Source: Ambrosia x helenae (taxonomy: Eukaryota; Streptophyta; Magnoliopsida; Asterales; Asteraceae). Taken from it: a stretch of DNA of 64,000 nucleotides. Under the pieces are notes generated by a model. That model saw only the letters and a list, made by a program, of their open reading frames with translations, was not told the DNA's origin and made no database searches. The translations under genes and the position numbers were made by a program. This document shows positions 44,741 through 55,452 of the stretch, piece after piece (the stretch's first letter is position 1; the number at the start of each line of letters is the position of its first letter). The DNA lies in the NCBI GenBank assembly GCA_030844895.1, contig CM061231.1, positions 130,853,023-130,917,022 of the forward strand. Reading direction: 5' to 3'.

Positions 44741-44741
<1 letters not shown>
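44306..44741 (-). other. H4 5' region: leader-like sequence and possible first exon
   Basis: On the minus strand AAACCCTAATATCTCTTTCA, a plant 5'-leader style sequence, precedes ATGTGTGGAGACAAGACG and a good donor (ACG|GTAAGAG, near 44420). It would encode only MCGDKT in this exon. Downstream, toward 44741, it is H4 5'-terminal sequence. The captured promoter or leader is inference. Confidence 0.4.

Positions 44742-44766
<25 letters not shown>
44742..44766. repeat. TA tract at the H4/H5 border
   Basis: A TA run next to the H4 5' end, as at the other Helitron borders. Confidence 0.85.
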
Positions 44767-44772
<6 letters not shown>

Positions 44773-46190
44773 AGGAAATTTCAGTCATCTCACATTAAGT
44801 ACTGTCACTCCTCATTTGCCTTACAATCTATACACGTAGCATGCTATAATATTTTCTTATTATGAAACCTGATTTGTTTTAACATCTCCCAGAAGAGAAG
44901 AAAAAAAACAAAAAATGTTGAGTATCAATTTAGGGCTGTAAACAAACCAAACGTTCAACGAACAATTCGTGAAATGTTTAACGGGAAGTTTGTTTGTGTT
45001 CGTTTGTTTAATAAATGAACAAACACAAACAAGAAATTATGTTCATTTAGTTAAACAAACGAACATGAACAGAGGTTGCGTTTGTTCATTTATGTTCGAT
45101 TGTTCATTTGGGTTTTTATCTTTTAATTTTTAATTTAAGTACTTAAATTCCAGTGGTAGATTAAACATTTCAAGTTTAATATGATAATTTTGTGATCAAT
45201 ATTATGACAAGTATAACTGGGTAATTGGATTAATATATTTTAGGCGGACAATGTTCGTAATGAAAATTTCAGAATTTAATATGTGTTAGTTTGTGCTCGG
45301 TTTGGTTCATCAATGCTTATTTGTGTTTGTTTACGTTCATTGGTGTTTGTTTGTGCTCGCTTTTGTCGGACACCTAAATGTAAAAAATAAAGACAAATGA
45401 ACACGAACACATTCATTTCCTTATTGAACGATCATGAACAAAAACCCCGTTTAGTAACTGTTCATGAACACGCTATTTCCTTAACAAACGAACATAGATA
45501 AGGCCATGTTCGTCTTCATTTAGTTTTTTTATAGACCAAAGTATCATTATTGGTGGTTAATATATTATTTTTATTTAAAGACTTTATTATTGTTTTATTA
45601 TACATATTTTATGTTAGTGTTATAAAACCCTCATATTATGACATGTAATTAATAGCTTGCTTATTTTTATTAACATTTTGATGTAATTTTCTTTTCACGG
45701 AATTCACGCAATTGATACCGGTGTACGATCATGATTTTTATATTACGACGTACTTTTGCACTAGTACATTTCAATGTTAAGAGTCGAGCCGTAACTACAA
45801 CGAAACAAACACATGTAAATATTATTTTGGTTAATGTTACAACTTTCTTTTTGGTTTTCTTTATTCTTTGTCATGGTGTGCGATAGCTATCAAGCTCTTA
45901 TCGCGTCCCTACCGCAACGTTGTTTAGATTAAAGTCTGCATGATCTAAATTAACCATTTAATACACCATGTAACAAATTTAATTCTCTCTTTTTTTCTAC
46001 TATATTAGTTAAAGCTAACTTTGAACTCTAGACATGTTTACTTAAGTGTGTTGTTTGCTTATTTTTACTGTCGATTAGATCAAAACCTAAATGGACGTCT
46101 AATATTAGTCAATTGATATACCAAATAACAAATACATCATTGCCAACATCCTCCAACGACCTTGCAGCGAAGCGCGGGCTCTAATACTAG
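44763..46190 (+). mobile_element. Helitron-like element H5 (plus strand, candidate)
   Basis: The 3' end reads GCAGCGAAGCGCGGGCTCTA then ATACTAG, with CTAG at 46187-46190, a form common in plant Helitrons. The base after it is G, not the usual T. The 5' end is proposed at the TA tract (TATTATAAAGGAAATTTCAG), without a clear TC. At 44932-45530 lies a GTTCGTTTGTT / AACAAACGAAC-rich foldback that begins TAGGGCTGTAAAC, probably a nested hAT-like MITE whose right border I could not fix. No coding is seen. Confidence 0.45.
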
Positions 46191-47290
46191 GTTTTTTTAA
46201 ATACATGTTAACTGGATTTTTTTTACTTCATTGCCTCTTCTACTCGTCCATTGTGTTATCAGTATGCACATGTGTGTTATAACGTTTATTGTATTTTCTT
46301 GTATGCACATGTTTTAAATTGCATATTATGATTTTAGTATGCTTTCGATTGTATTTTACGTTGTTCATTGTGTTTTACAGAACTTTTTTTTTGTGTGTTT
46401 ATGGTGTATATTATTTTTAGTATGCTTGCATTGTGTTTTAGTATACTGTTAATTCTGTTTGTTTTTTAGTTTACTGTCCATTTTTTTAATATGTTTTCTA
46501 TTATCTTTAATTTGTTATTCATTATGTTTTATACCCTATTGTCTATTAAAGTTTAGATTGATACTTAGTGTGTTTTACGTTGTTTTTATTGTGTTTTACG
46601 CAATTGGGTTTCGATTTTTTTTTTCAGAAGTATAATAACAGAGTACCCTGATAAAGATAAAAAGACGTTCGATTTATAGTATATATATTTTTAGCATGTG
46701 AATTGCATGTGCATGTCTCTTGATATATGAGAAGTATACGCATATTTTTTTTTTTTTTTTTTTTTTTTTTGCATTTTGAACAAAACTTTTCCATTTGTTT
46801 ATACTTGGACACACGCAACTATTTAGTGGATTTTTACACTATTTATTTATTTTAGCATTTGTAGGATAAATGAATCCCTCATTATTGAATGTAGTATATA
46901 TAAGTTGTTAAATTTGTAAAATATTTTGATGGTTAATTTACACTTGGATATTATTAAAGATTTTTTTGAAATAGATTTAGATTAAAAGGTTTAAACTGGG
47001 TTGATTGGTGTAAATATTTTTTGGATTTGTTGTAATTTCGTTTTTGCCCGGAACTCCTTGCTTTGATGACCGTTTTGTGACACGTTTTTTTAATGAAATT
47101 TACCTTTCAAAAAAAATATAATTAAAGAATTTCAATTTTGTCAATGATACTAATTAAAGGCGTATGAAAATATAGTTAGCGGTCTATCCAATTTGGTTAC
47201 TTCTAGTTATTGATTTCACGCTTCTTTGTTCTCTCATATCTTTTAACTTGGGACCGCATTTTTATTGTTCAATTTATGGCACAAGAACTT
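46191..47290. other. T-rich spacer with TGTGTTTTA-type degenerate repeats
   Basis: From 46250 to 46615 a motif like (A)TTGTGTTTTA(C/G) recurs irregularly. A T run of more than 20 is at 46747-46770. No gene is seen; the Lys-run open frame on the minus strand is an artefact. Confidence 0.45.
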
Positions 47291-47305
47291 CAAGCCCAAC
47301 CTTTT

Positions 47306-47508
47306 TTTTTTAATCGGCTAAGGACATCATCTCGGTACCCCCTTTTGAATCCCATTTTTCCGCATCGTCCCTAGGGAATAAGCCCTTTCAACGTCAAGGG
47401 ATGTATTTTTGCTAGCCCTACGATTCAAACCGTGTATCTCTTCTGGACGAGAACCTCCCTAAAAAGTAAACCCTCCCACCTCTTCCTAACTAAGCTGGGG
47501 TTCATTGG
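47306..47508 (-). mobile_element. tRNA-type SINE, ~203 bp, with 15-bp TSD
   Basis: The minus-strand copy begins CCAATGAACCCCAGCTTAGT and ends in an A tail (T run on the plus strand at 47302-47311). A 15-base direct repeat CAAGCCCAACCTTTT flanks it (47291-47305 and 47509-47523). An internal GGTTTGAATCG resembles the RNA polymerase III B box, and TTAGTTAGGAAG near the start may be a drifted A box. SINEs are copied by LINE machinery, and the long target duplication and A tail fit that. Confidence 0.8.
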
Positions 47509-47523
47509 CAAGCCCAACCTTTT

Positions 47524-48225
47524 ATTACTTGAAGTAGTTGACTTTTTTTTTTTTTTTTTTGGTTTGTTTCTCTCGTTTTCCAACGTCATTAAGATATATG
47601 GATGCCCATTTAATACATTGAAGTGACCTAATATCTACCTTTTAAAAATTAGTAGGAAAGCCAGTGCGTTGCCGCATGTACGCATATTTTATTGCCCTAT
47701 GTTGTGCAACGGGTTTAATGTAATGTAATTTTTAAACAAATGAGCTACAATTAATATATCAATTCATGAGTAGCAATCAAGTATAAACAAAAAATTGATA
47801 ATAAAAACAACAATATAAGTGAGGGTAAACGACATTACCCATACGTAAATCATTACAAATGTGCAGATCATGGTTTTATTCCTATAGTTATAAAAATGGT
47901 AGAAATAATTTAGTAGTAGACATTGATTAGTTGATTTATACTTTGTATTATGAATTTCCTTGTTAGTGTTTTAGAAATTTCTACTTTTCAATTTCAGTAT
48001 TCCACTCATAAAATGCACCATCAGTCTGAAAGTAAAGAACATAAGTTCATCCATAAGGGTGTTTTTGAATCTTTTCAAACCGGGCTATATATATAAAGGT
48101 TACAAGTAGTCAAAATCTATAGGGTAAGTTAGTTAACTTGTAGTTAAATTAAAACTTTAACACAAGTTGGATAGTTAACACTTGAAAGTAAATTTAGGTG
48201 AGTAAATATGTAATTACTCAATTCA
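47524..48225. other. Spacer with a decayed Helitron-like 3' end
   Basis: At 47649 TTAGTAGGAAAGCCAGTGCG then TTGCCGCATG has the layout of a minus-strand Helitron 3' end with CTAG changed to TTAG. If so, its body lies to the right and would include the fragments at 48226-48978. The rest is AT-rich with nothing recognised. Confidence 0.35.
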
Positions 48226-48420
48226 TTATCTCACCAAGAGTTGCATAGGCACCCTAAGTTCTTCATTATATGTCAGCACAATCAATGAAATACTTGGATT
48301 TAATGATATTACTTTCTTATTAGCAGACATCGTTTTCAACACACAGGCCCTTATCATTTTAAACTGAACGTGAAACATCCTTTGCAACATATGGTTTCCA
48401 TCTTGATCTAGACCACTCAT
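48226..48420 (-). pseudogene. Coding-like fragment, unidentified
   Basis: Open minus-strand frame MSGLDQDGNHMLQRMFHVQF, then KMIRACVLKTMSANKKVI, running to a possible donor (TCTTG|GTGAGA at 48229-48236). Codon content looks gene-like compared with the surroundings. It lies downstream of the primase exon on the same strand but does not look like primase. Confidence 0.35.
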
Positions 48421-48892
48421 AGATCTCTACTGATTATTCATGAAAAAAAATATAAAATATGTCAAGCGGATTGAGTTGGCTAAAATCTAATCAAATGCTT
48501 ATAGTCTTGTAAATCCTTTTAACATATTCCCAGAGAAAGACAATAACCCACTTTCACAAATATTAAAAAAGTGTTTAGTTTGACCCATACCCAAGAAGCC
48601 CGACCCAACCCATTTTGACATGTTACCCAAGTAAATGACTGACATTTTTTTTCATGTATTAAAATCTAATGTTTTTCTTATTTCGATAACATCATCCTTA
48701 ATGCATAGCTGCTTAATCCTATTTTACCAAGATCAACCTTTAAAAACAAAATACTGTGTAAATGTGGAAATAAAGATAAATGGTAACATCAATAAATTTA
48801 TAAGAATGGAATTAGATTGGATAAAATGAATTAATGTACTTGAAACCTAACATTAAATAGGTGAATAATTAAAATTTGATATAAGAATTTAC

Positions 48893-48978
48893 CTCAAATG
48901 GCGATAGTGACAACCATAATGGTCTCCAACTCCAGGAGTTGATAGGATAATCTTTTGACAAGAACAAGGTGTGTCATC
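48893..48978 (-). pseudogene. PRIM2-like: DNA primase large subunit, exon fragment
   Basis: The minus-strand exon lies between TTTTTTCAG and TTTGAG|GTAAAT. It reads DDTPCSCQKIILSTPGVGDH then YGCHYRHLR. This matches the iron-sulfur domain of the eukaryotic primase large subunit (...YSC.KIISSTPGVGDHHGCP[FY]RH...), including two of the cysteines that bind the 4Fe-4S cluster. The large subunit works with the catalytic subunit and DNA polymerase alpha to start DNA synthesis. Neighbouring exons are missing, and Pro-to-His and Phe/Tyr changes show decay or divergence. It is a fragment only. Confidence 0.75.
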
Positions 48979-49888
48979 CTGAAAAAATATATATATATAT
49001 ATATATAAAGTATGATATAATATATATATGTGTTTATAAGGTAGAAAACGGAAGCATTTCGATTTGTAAGTTTGTCTTCGAATATACGACATGATGATCT
49101 AGAGTTAATACAGTTCTCTTTTCTCCTTTACCATAATTATAACGTATGCTACTATGTTTTTGGGCAGAGATAGGTGAAGAAGTTTGAGTTCACCTGAACC
49201 TATCTGGTTTCAAGTTTTAAGTAGAAAGGTATATAAAAATTATGGTGTGAGCCCATAGATAATATTTGGAGTATCTAAAAATAGTAAACCAACCAGTAAA
49301 GCATCCTGGATCCGCCATTGACTATGTTGTATGAATACATTTTGTCAAATCTCTCATCACCAACCTAAAATTGTTAATTAACACCCACTTAGAACTCGAC
49401 AAAAAAACATGAAACATCAAGGAGTAAATAATATTTCTATGGTTTACGCACTAACACAATGAGTTTAAATGCTCTAAAATTAGGTGTCAACTTATTTAAA
49501 CTATCAATATTTACTTTCTGGGAGAACTATGCTATCCATAATCTAATTTCAACCCAAAAAAAAAATACATGGGATTTATGCCGGAATGTAAAGAACTATC
49601 GACATGAATAGGAAGATATTCTAGCCTGACCATATATTCTATTTCAAATTGGGAATTTAAGACATACCAATAAAGAAGATATAATTGTAAAATTACCAAG
49701 TTTTTGTGACACGTAGATTTTAGTTGACATTTTAAAGTTAAGTAGCATACGAATCAAATTCTTTACTACAGCAGTATTGAACAACAAAATCCAGAAGATG
49801 CAAACAAACAAACCTTAAAGAAATGCAGATTAAAACATACCAACTGAAATTGATCATCGGAATTTTTAACAATATCATGAATTAATGG
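48979..49888. other. AT-rich spacer before the Tat element, no gene seen
   Basis: TA tracts are at 48986-49005 and 49019-49028. A stretch near 49190-49320 (GAGCCCATAG, GCATCCTGGATCCGCCATTG) looks like old element sequence. No gene, and no border I can support. Confidence 0.4.
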
Positions 49889-49893
49889 ATAAT

Positions 49894-50469
49894 TGAAGAA
49901 ACAAATAGTCTCACCACCGATTAGGGATGATGAGATTATGAGTTACCACAGGGTTGATCCTTCACTAACAGCTACGGCTTGGAGATACCTGCAAATAAGA
50001 GTGAAAGTGTGGGTGTGGAGACGACTACACAAGGTAGCAGTTTATAACAAAAACGGGGTGAATGGGGATACTATCTAGTATGATAGCTCTCCAGGTCAGT
50101 AGAAAGTGTCCTCTCCTATTGGGGGTGTGACCCCTTTTATAGGAGAGTCCGTATGCCACCGTTACCCAAGTCCTAACCGTGGTTAGGTTGTCTCCATCAC
50201 CCTTAATTATGTTAGTAAGGTGATATATGGAAAGCTAAATTGAAGGGAATAGTGGAATCGAGTACCGCCTTTATTGGTATGGTTACGTGATTCATGCATG
50301 GCTATTGACCATGCATGATATTCGCCTTGACCGGCATATGACCAATCTTTGACTGTTGACTGATCATTAATGAGCTTTGACCAAGTCCTGCGCGTGGCTT
50401 TCTTCCGCGTGATGATATTGTGCCGGGTTTGGGTACGCGGAATGGTGTATTAAGTACCCAATCCCATCA
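49894..50469 (-). repeat. 3' LTR of the Tat element
   Basis: 576 bases. On the minus strand TGATGGGATTGGGTACTT...GTTTCTTCA. The TATA box CTATAAAAGG (minus strand) is at 50133-50142. A polypurine tract (CTGGGGGGACT, minus strand) lies directly beside it at 50470-50480. Confidence 0.93.
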
Positions 50470-50480
50470 AGTCCCCCCAG

Positions 50481-50936
50481 TCCAGTGTGTCTCTTATCTA
50501 AGAAGTAATGAAGAGATGTGAGGGATGCTGGACTTATTTGGAGTGAGTTGTTGCCTATGGTCTTTCCGCTGCTTACTACCTTTGCGTGCATATGTTAAGC
50601 TAGTTGATCTGCGTCCGCGTATATCTTGTGCGGAGAACGGGTTTTGAAATTTTACGTCAACTATCCGCAACAAGTGAGACACGTCAGTTGGCATGTGTGG
50701 ACAGTTGTCACTTCCCCCTTGAATTTGAAAACTTGTGGTCCATATGGCGAGTGGGGATGACGTGACTTCTATCATTTGAGACGTGTGCAGACACGTTTGA
50801 GCAGCGGTTGTCAGGCGAGTGGGCGCGTGAAGCGCGTGTGACGTCTGTTTGTCTTCAGTTGTACACGTGTCGTTTCCCCATTGGGCTCATCTCCAAAAAG
50901 CCTGTCCATGACGTCAGACACATTAATTGCAAAGCC
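50481..50936 (+). promoter_or_regulatory. Promoter region of the antisense gene, ACGT-motif cluster
   Basis: Several ACGT-core motifs crowd 160 bases: TGACGTGA (50758-50765), ACGT at 50781 and 50793, TGACGTCT (50839-50846), the palindromic G-box CACGTG (50864-50869), and palindromic TGACGTCA (50909-50916), 20 bases before the TATA box. Such motifs bind bZIP (TGA/GBF type) and bHLH factors in plants, often linked to stress or hormone response. Function is inferred from motif content only. Confidence 0.5.
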
Positions 50937-50942
50937 TATAAA
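50937..50942 (+). promoter_or_regulatory. TATA box of antisense gene 1
   Basis: CCTATAAATT, about 105 bases before the ATG at 51043, on the strand opposite to the retroelement genes. This is independent of the LTR promoter. Confidence 0.6.
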
Positions 50943-51042
50943 TTGAATTTTGAATGTTGCTTTTCCATATCCAACTGTTTCAAAATTTTGAATTTCTTTC
51001 TTCAACGTCTCTGTTTTCCTGAACACCACTATATCCTTCATT

Positions 51043-54000
51043 ATGTCACAAGATTCACAAGACGTTCAAGAGTCTAGTAAAATGTCAGATTCTGTCAAGG
51101 ATCTAGGGAAAGAATCATCCAAAAGTATAGAGGCCACCACTATCAAGTGGGATGAAGCCTCCTACTTGAATTTTCTTGATCAGTACGGCATTTTGCCTGA
51201 GTGGGAGCCTGAACTTCTGGCCGAGGGAAAAACTGCTTTGAAGGCCCCTCCGGGTAAAATTGCATTGTATGCTGCAACGTTTACCAAGTGTTGTTTCCGT
51301 CTGCCGGCAACCAAATTTGTGGTGGATGTGTTGTTGAAGTATGGAGTGCATCCTACACAATTGACCCTTTATGGGTGGTGCCGGATATTGCATTTTGAGG
51401 CTACTTGCCGAGCGTTGGAGATTGAACCTACCTGGGAGAGGTTGAACGTGTTTTATGTTCTTGAAGCAGCACGTGGTGGGAGCGGTTGTTCAGTTTAGGC
51501 ATTCGCCGGAAAATTAAACAACTTGTATCGGAGAAAGTGAAGTCCATGTACGAATGGAAAGACAAGTTTTTCTATGTCAAACATGGTGTCATTCCTGCAC
51601 CCTTCCAATGGATGGTGTTAGGTTTAAAGGAAAAAATTGCTGAATTCCCTCCTATGGTGGGATTTAAAGACCAAGATTGGTACAAAACGCTCTGTGATCA
51701 TGCTACTCCCTTGATGATGGATGAATGTCCGGAGAGCGTTTTGAATTTGCTGGGGATCAGCCTTATCTGCCATGAGGGTCAAGACCCAAATCCTCCAAGA
51801 GGTATTGAAGTCATATTTGCTTTATTATCTCATATTCTTGCTTGTGTTATTGCTCACATGTTTCTTATACATCCAGATGTTTCCCTGTTTCAATTGTTTG
51901 CCAAGCGCGGTGAGGCAAAGGTGTTGTATACTCCAGTTGTTGCAGGTGTGCCGCGCTTGTCTGAGAGAACAAGTGGGAATTTTTTGTTTCCCAATCTAGT
52001 AGATCCTCCGAAGCAGTATGTCCGGACAGGTTGTGAACTTAACCCATATTTTTTTTTTATGATTAGTTTCCTTTTTATATGCGAAGGAAGCGCATTAGGT
52101 ACGCGTTCTGCGTACTGATTCAGCGCATTCTTCGTGGTAGGTGCGGGTATACAACTCCGCAGGAAAGCTAAAAATGATGTTGAGGAAGTTACTTCAGAGC
52201 GCAAGGAGTCTTTTGGTTAATCTTTATAACTTCTTAATTCATCCCTCACACGTAGTTTAATTTGATACAAATGTGGTTACCGCGCCAGGCACTAGTACCT
52301 CAAGGAAACGCGCTGTGGCAAGCAAGAGAGCCAAACCACCCGCTGCGCCCATAATAGTTGAGGAAGTTGACGAAGAATTGACGGAATCTGACATGGAATT
52401 GGAGCATAAACGTGCTAGGCGTTCTTCTCCCATCCGCCAGTCGGATGACGTTGCTGAGGATTTGTATCAGCAGAGGATCACCGAGTTGAATAAAAAACAG
52501 GTACAAATTCCTCAGTCTTCAATTGGGAATCTAAAGGCCACCCGACCGGAACCTATTTCCACAGTTCCGGTGAATGTATTTAAACCGTTGACATGGCCGT
52601 CCACGGACAAGCTGGAAATTCCTGTTAAACCTCCGTCCGTGCGTGAGAATTTGCCTATGAAGACCTTGAGGCATCTATCTGGTACATACATTTTTCCTCC
52701 CTCTTTACATCCTTTGTGATAAATTTGTTAAAATACTGTGAACAGCATTTTATGTAGGGCAACATCCTTTTGCAGAATCTCGAAAGAAGCATTCTTCTCT
52801 GGCGTTGAAGGATGTATCTTTGTCTGGTCAGCCTACTGATGTGGCCAAGCAGGTGATATCGGTTACAACTGAGACGGTTGTGGATGAAAATTTGTTATCT
52901 CAAGCTGAGCCAATCCCGGAGGATTTGGTTGTTGACGTGGAGAAGGATGGTAAGCCACAGGGTGAGCCTGCCCAAGATGAATTGGTGACTGATGCGGAGA
53001 AGGATGTTGGTAAGGGAGTGGATGAGTCTGAAACTCCGAATCTGAACATAGAGTGTCTTGATTCGTTGACGAAGCAAGCGCATGAGCCAAGCTCATCGCA
53101 GGGATTTGAAGCGGCGCTTGATAGTGGGAAGAAGGATGAAGTTATAGTTGAGAATCCGTCCGGCTTCAAGCGCACAGTGGTGGAGTCTACTGTGGTTTAT
53201 ACTGATGCTTCTGCCAGCGTTGGTGGTAACTCCGGTCATCGACGGAGAATGTTCTCCTCGCGCCCAGCTGACTCTTCTAGACCCTATCAACCGCGTTGGG
53301 ATATCCTGGATACAACTCGATTTACAAATGCGCTCGATGCGCAGGAGTTTGTTATGATGTCCGTTCCTCCTGCGGAACGTGATTACCAGGATAATGTTGA
53401 CCGTCGTTCTTTGTTCATTGATATGGCAATGAACCTTTCTTTGGGTGTTAGCGGTCTTGGGTCCCTTATTAGGCGCGAGAATGAGTTTCAACGGGATTAC
53501 CAGAATTTGAAAGATTTTGAAGCTACGTTGTTGGGGCGCGAAGAAGAGTTCCAGCGTGCCCGTCATGACATTCATGCAGAGATTGAGCATCATCAAAAAG
53601 TTGCTCGTGTCGCTGTTGAGGAGTTGGAGAGAGTGAAGAAGGAGAAAGCTGAAGCTTCTCAGGCTTGGTCCGTAGCTTGTAAGAGAACCAACCTTGAAAC
53701 TGAGCAGTTGCGGACCACCATTAAGGAGTTGAAGCTTGAAAATGCCAATTTGAAGAAGGGGGTGGAGCAAAGCCAGGCAACATCCGAAGAGAAGCAAGCG
53801 GAACTCGCTGATGCTATTCAAAAGTATAATGCTCAGCATGATGAACTTATTCGCGCAACTTCCTCTTTGTCTGATGCGGAGACCAAAATGAAGGAGCTAA
53901 CTTTGGAGAATGCCCAGATTCAAGAAGAAAAAGCCCTGGCGGAATCCTCTTGCACGCAGGCCAAAATGGAGTTAGACAAGGTGCAAGCCTTGTTTGGGCA

Positions 54001-54585
54001 AGCCACTGAAATGGTTGTTGCTGCCAATGAGAGGATTGCATGGTTGATGGGCGAGCTGGGGTAAGTCATAAAATCTTCCTTTTGTATTTTGGTTATTGGC
54101 TTATGCATTTTATTGATGTGCTATCTTTTGTTGCGCAGGTATTCAAGCGTGTTTGGAATGATCCTGCGCTGACAGAAGTGATTGCTCGCATCTCCAGTTC
54201 TTCCGTGAAACAAGGGATCAAGCTCGGTTTCTCCGAAGGCTTTTGCCACCATGCTGAAGGCAAGGAGAAGGAGTCCGGACCGTATGAGAATGAGTCATAC
54301 GATGATGAATTGCTCAAGGCCTATGATGATTACGAGCATCTGAAGTTTGAAGTTTTTGACTTGTTAGAAGCTTGCGCGAAGACTGATGATCCTGCTGGGG
54401 AGCTGCGCAGTTATTTCATCAAGTCTGACCGTCTTGGAGCGGAGCTTGCTGAAAAAGTGCGGATGGAAGAGAAAGCCAAAATGGTGGCAACTGATGGTGA
54501 GGCAGGAACGTCATCCGCTGCTGGAGATAAGCGCGCAGAAGGTGCTGGGAGTGATGATATCTCCCAATATCTGAACCTTGGTTAA
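51043..54585 (+). pseudogene. Antisense gene 1: 'putative gypsy type transposon' protein, multi-exon
   Basis: ATG 51043 (MSQDSQDVQESSK). The first part (51100-51480) matches the plant family named putative gypsy type transposon / Transposase_28 (YGILPEWEPELLAEG, PPGKIALYAATFTKCCFRLP, HFEATCRALEIEPTWERLNV). A frameshift near 51485 moves the reading to the frame of 51486. Introns I can place: about 51803-51875 (GTATTG...ATCCAG), one from about 52029 near ACAG|GTTGTG, 52681-52757 (GTACAT...TATGTAG), and 54061-54139 (GTAAGT...TGCGCAG). The middle is basic (SRKRAVASKRAKPP) then acidic. About 53470-54055 encodes a long coiled coil (FQRDYQNLKDFEATLLGREE, later heptads). The last exon ends YLNLG at 54585. 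It is not an RT or integrase; its role is unknown. One frameshift makes this copy suspect. Confidence 0.8.
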
Positions 54586-54922
54586 ACATCGTTGCTTTAT
54601 TTTGTTTCCATTTCTCATCATGAACACTTTAGTTTTTTATGTATAATGAGCATTGTAGCTTTTTATGCTTTTTATATTCCACGTGTGCATGGTAATCATT
54701 GGATGATGTCATCTTTCATATATCTGACGCAGATGGCTGTCAGTCTGCCCCTGATGTGACGGTTGTGACGGCGGTGGCAGAATGACTGTCAGACTTCCCT
54801 AGGGTAATTGAATGGTTACCATTAATGGTAATTAATGGTTATAACCTCTCTCCTCTATATATAGTAAGTGCATCTTCATTTTTTCATATTCTTGAAAAAT
54901 CTATATCATTTTCTCTGAAAAG
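54586..54922 (+). promoter_or_regulatory. Intergenic region and promoter of antisense gene 2
   Basis: After the stop at 54585 comes T-rich 3'-UTR-like sequence, then GGCTGTCAGTCTGCCCC and GACTGTCAGACTTCCC, an imperfect repeat, and the TATA box CTATATATAG at 54855-54864, about 60 bases before the next ATG. This suggests separate transcription of the second ORF. Confidence 0.5.
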
Positions 54923-55198
54923 ATGGCGTCCAACTCCTCAAACAATGCTCTGAGTGCCAAGGAGATTTCAGCAATGCAGGGTATCATCAGATTGTCCCGT
55001 CATCCTGACAATGAGCGTTCTTCCACCGATGCTCTTGATCGTCTGGCAGAACATTGTGCATTCCTACTGTCACAAGAAGACATGCGTCCTGATAACTTAG
55101 ATGATCAGGGTACTTCTGATGGGAAGCCTTTAAAGATGAAGAAGTTATCCGAGTTGGGAGATGTGAAGAAGACGACCACCAGGAAGGTTAGGGGTTAG
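54923..55198 (+). CDS. Antisense gene 2: small hydrophilic protein, 91 aa
   Basis: It begins MASNSSNNALSAKEISAMQG, is helical and charged in the middle (RLSRHPDNERSSTDALDRLA), and ends in a basic tail (KKTTTRKVRG). No signal peptide or membrane segment. I do not recognise a family. It lies tail-to-tail with integrase: its 3' sequence runs to about 55440, where the integrase stop (minus strand) is at 55453. Its own TATA box and good start context favour a real gene, but a short ORF could be chance. Conservation in other Tat copies would decide. Confidence 0.55.
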   Translation: MASNSSNNALSAKEISAMQGIIRLSRHPDNERSSTDALDRLAEHCAFLLSQEDMRPDNLDDQGTSDGKPLKMKKLSELGDVKKTTTRKVRG

Positions 55199-55452
55199 GA
55201 TATCTTTTCCATGTGTTGGAGTCTTTATGTGTGAAGTATTTTCTTTTGAGTGGCTGTTGTATCACTGTGTCTATGGGGTTTAGGTTGTATTTTGGGTAAC
55301 TCCCCTTTTTGGTTTGTTTGTATATGTGGTAGTAATCTACGTTTTTTGATATGTAGATTGTACTTATGGACCAACAGTATGTATGAAAGATACTTTTTGT
55401 AATATAAATGAACTTGGACATCAGGTCCTTATTACAAAATTATTGTAGTAGG

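Larger units (their letters stand above)
26149..44741 (-). mobile_element. Helitron-like element H4 with nested insertions
   Basis: The minus-strand 3' end is CTAG 26149-26152, with CCGC-GCGATGCT-GCGG just inside. The 5' end is near 44741 (TATACTATATTATAAAGCAT...GAGGGCAATATGG on the minus strand). Both ends match those of H3. Removing the gypsy derivative (26925-33169), the copia element (35486-41464), MULE2 (43216-44296) and their target duplications leaves about 5.3 kb, close to the 4.6 kb of H3. It carries several intron-flanked gene fragments on the minus strand. No Rep/helicase is seen, so it is non-autonomous. That these two ends belong together is inference. Confidence 0.5.

Noticed and set aside
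53093..53839. 248-codon minus-strand frame opposite the coiled-coil exon
   Set aside because: Shadow of the plus-strand coding exon; Leu/Ser-rich as expected opposite a Glu/Lys/Gln-rich coiled coil.
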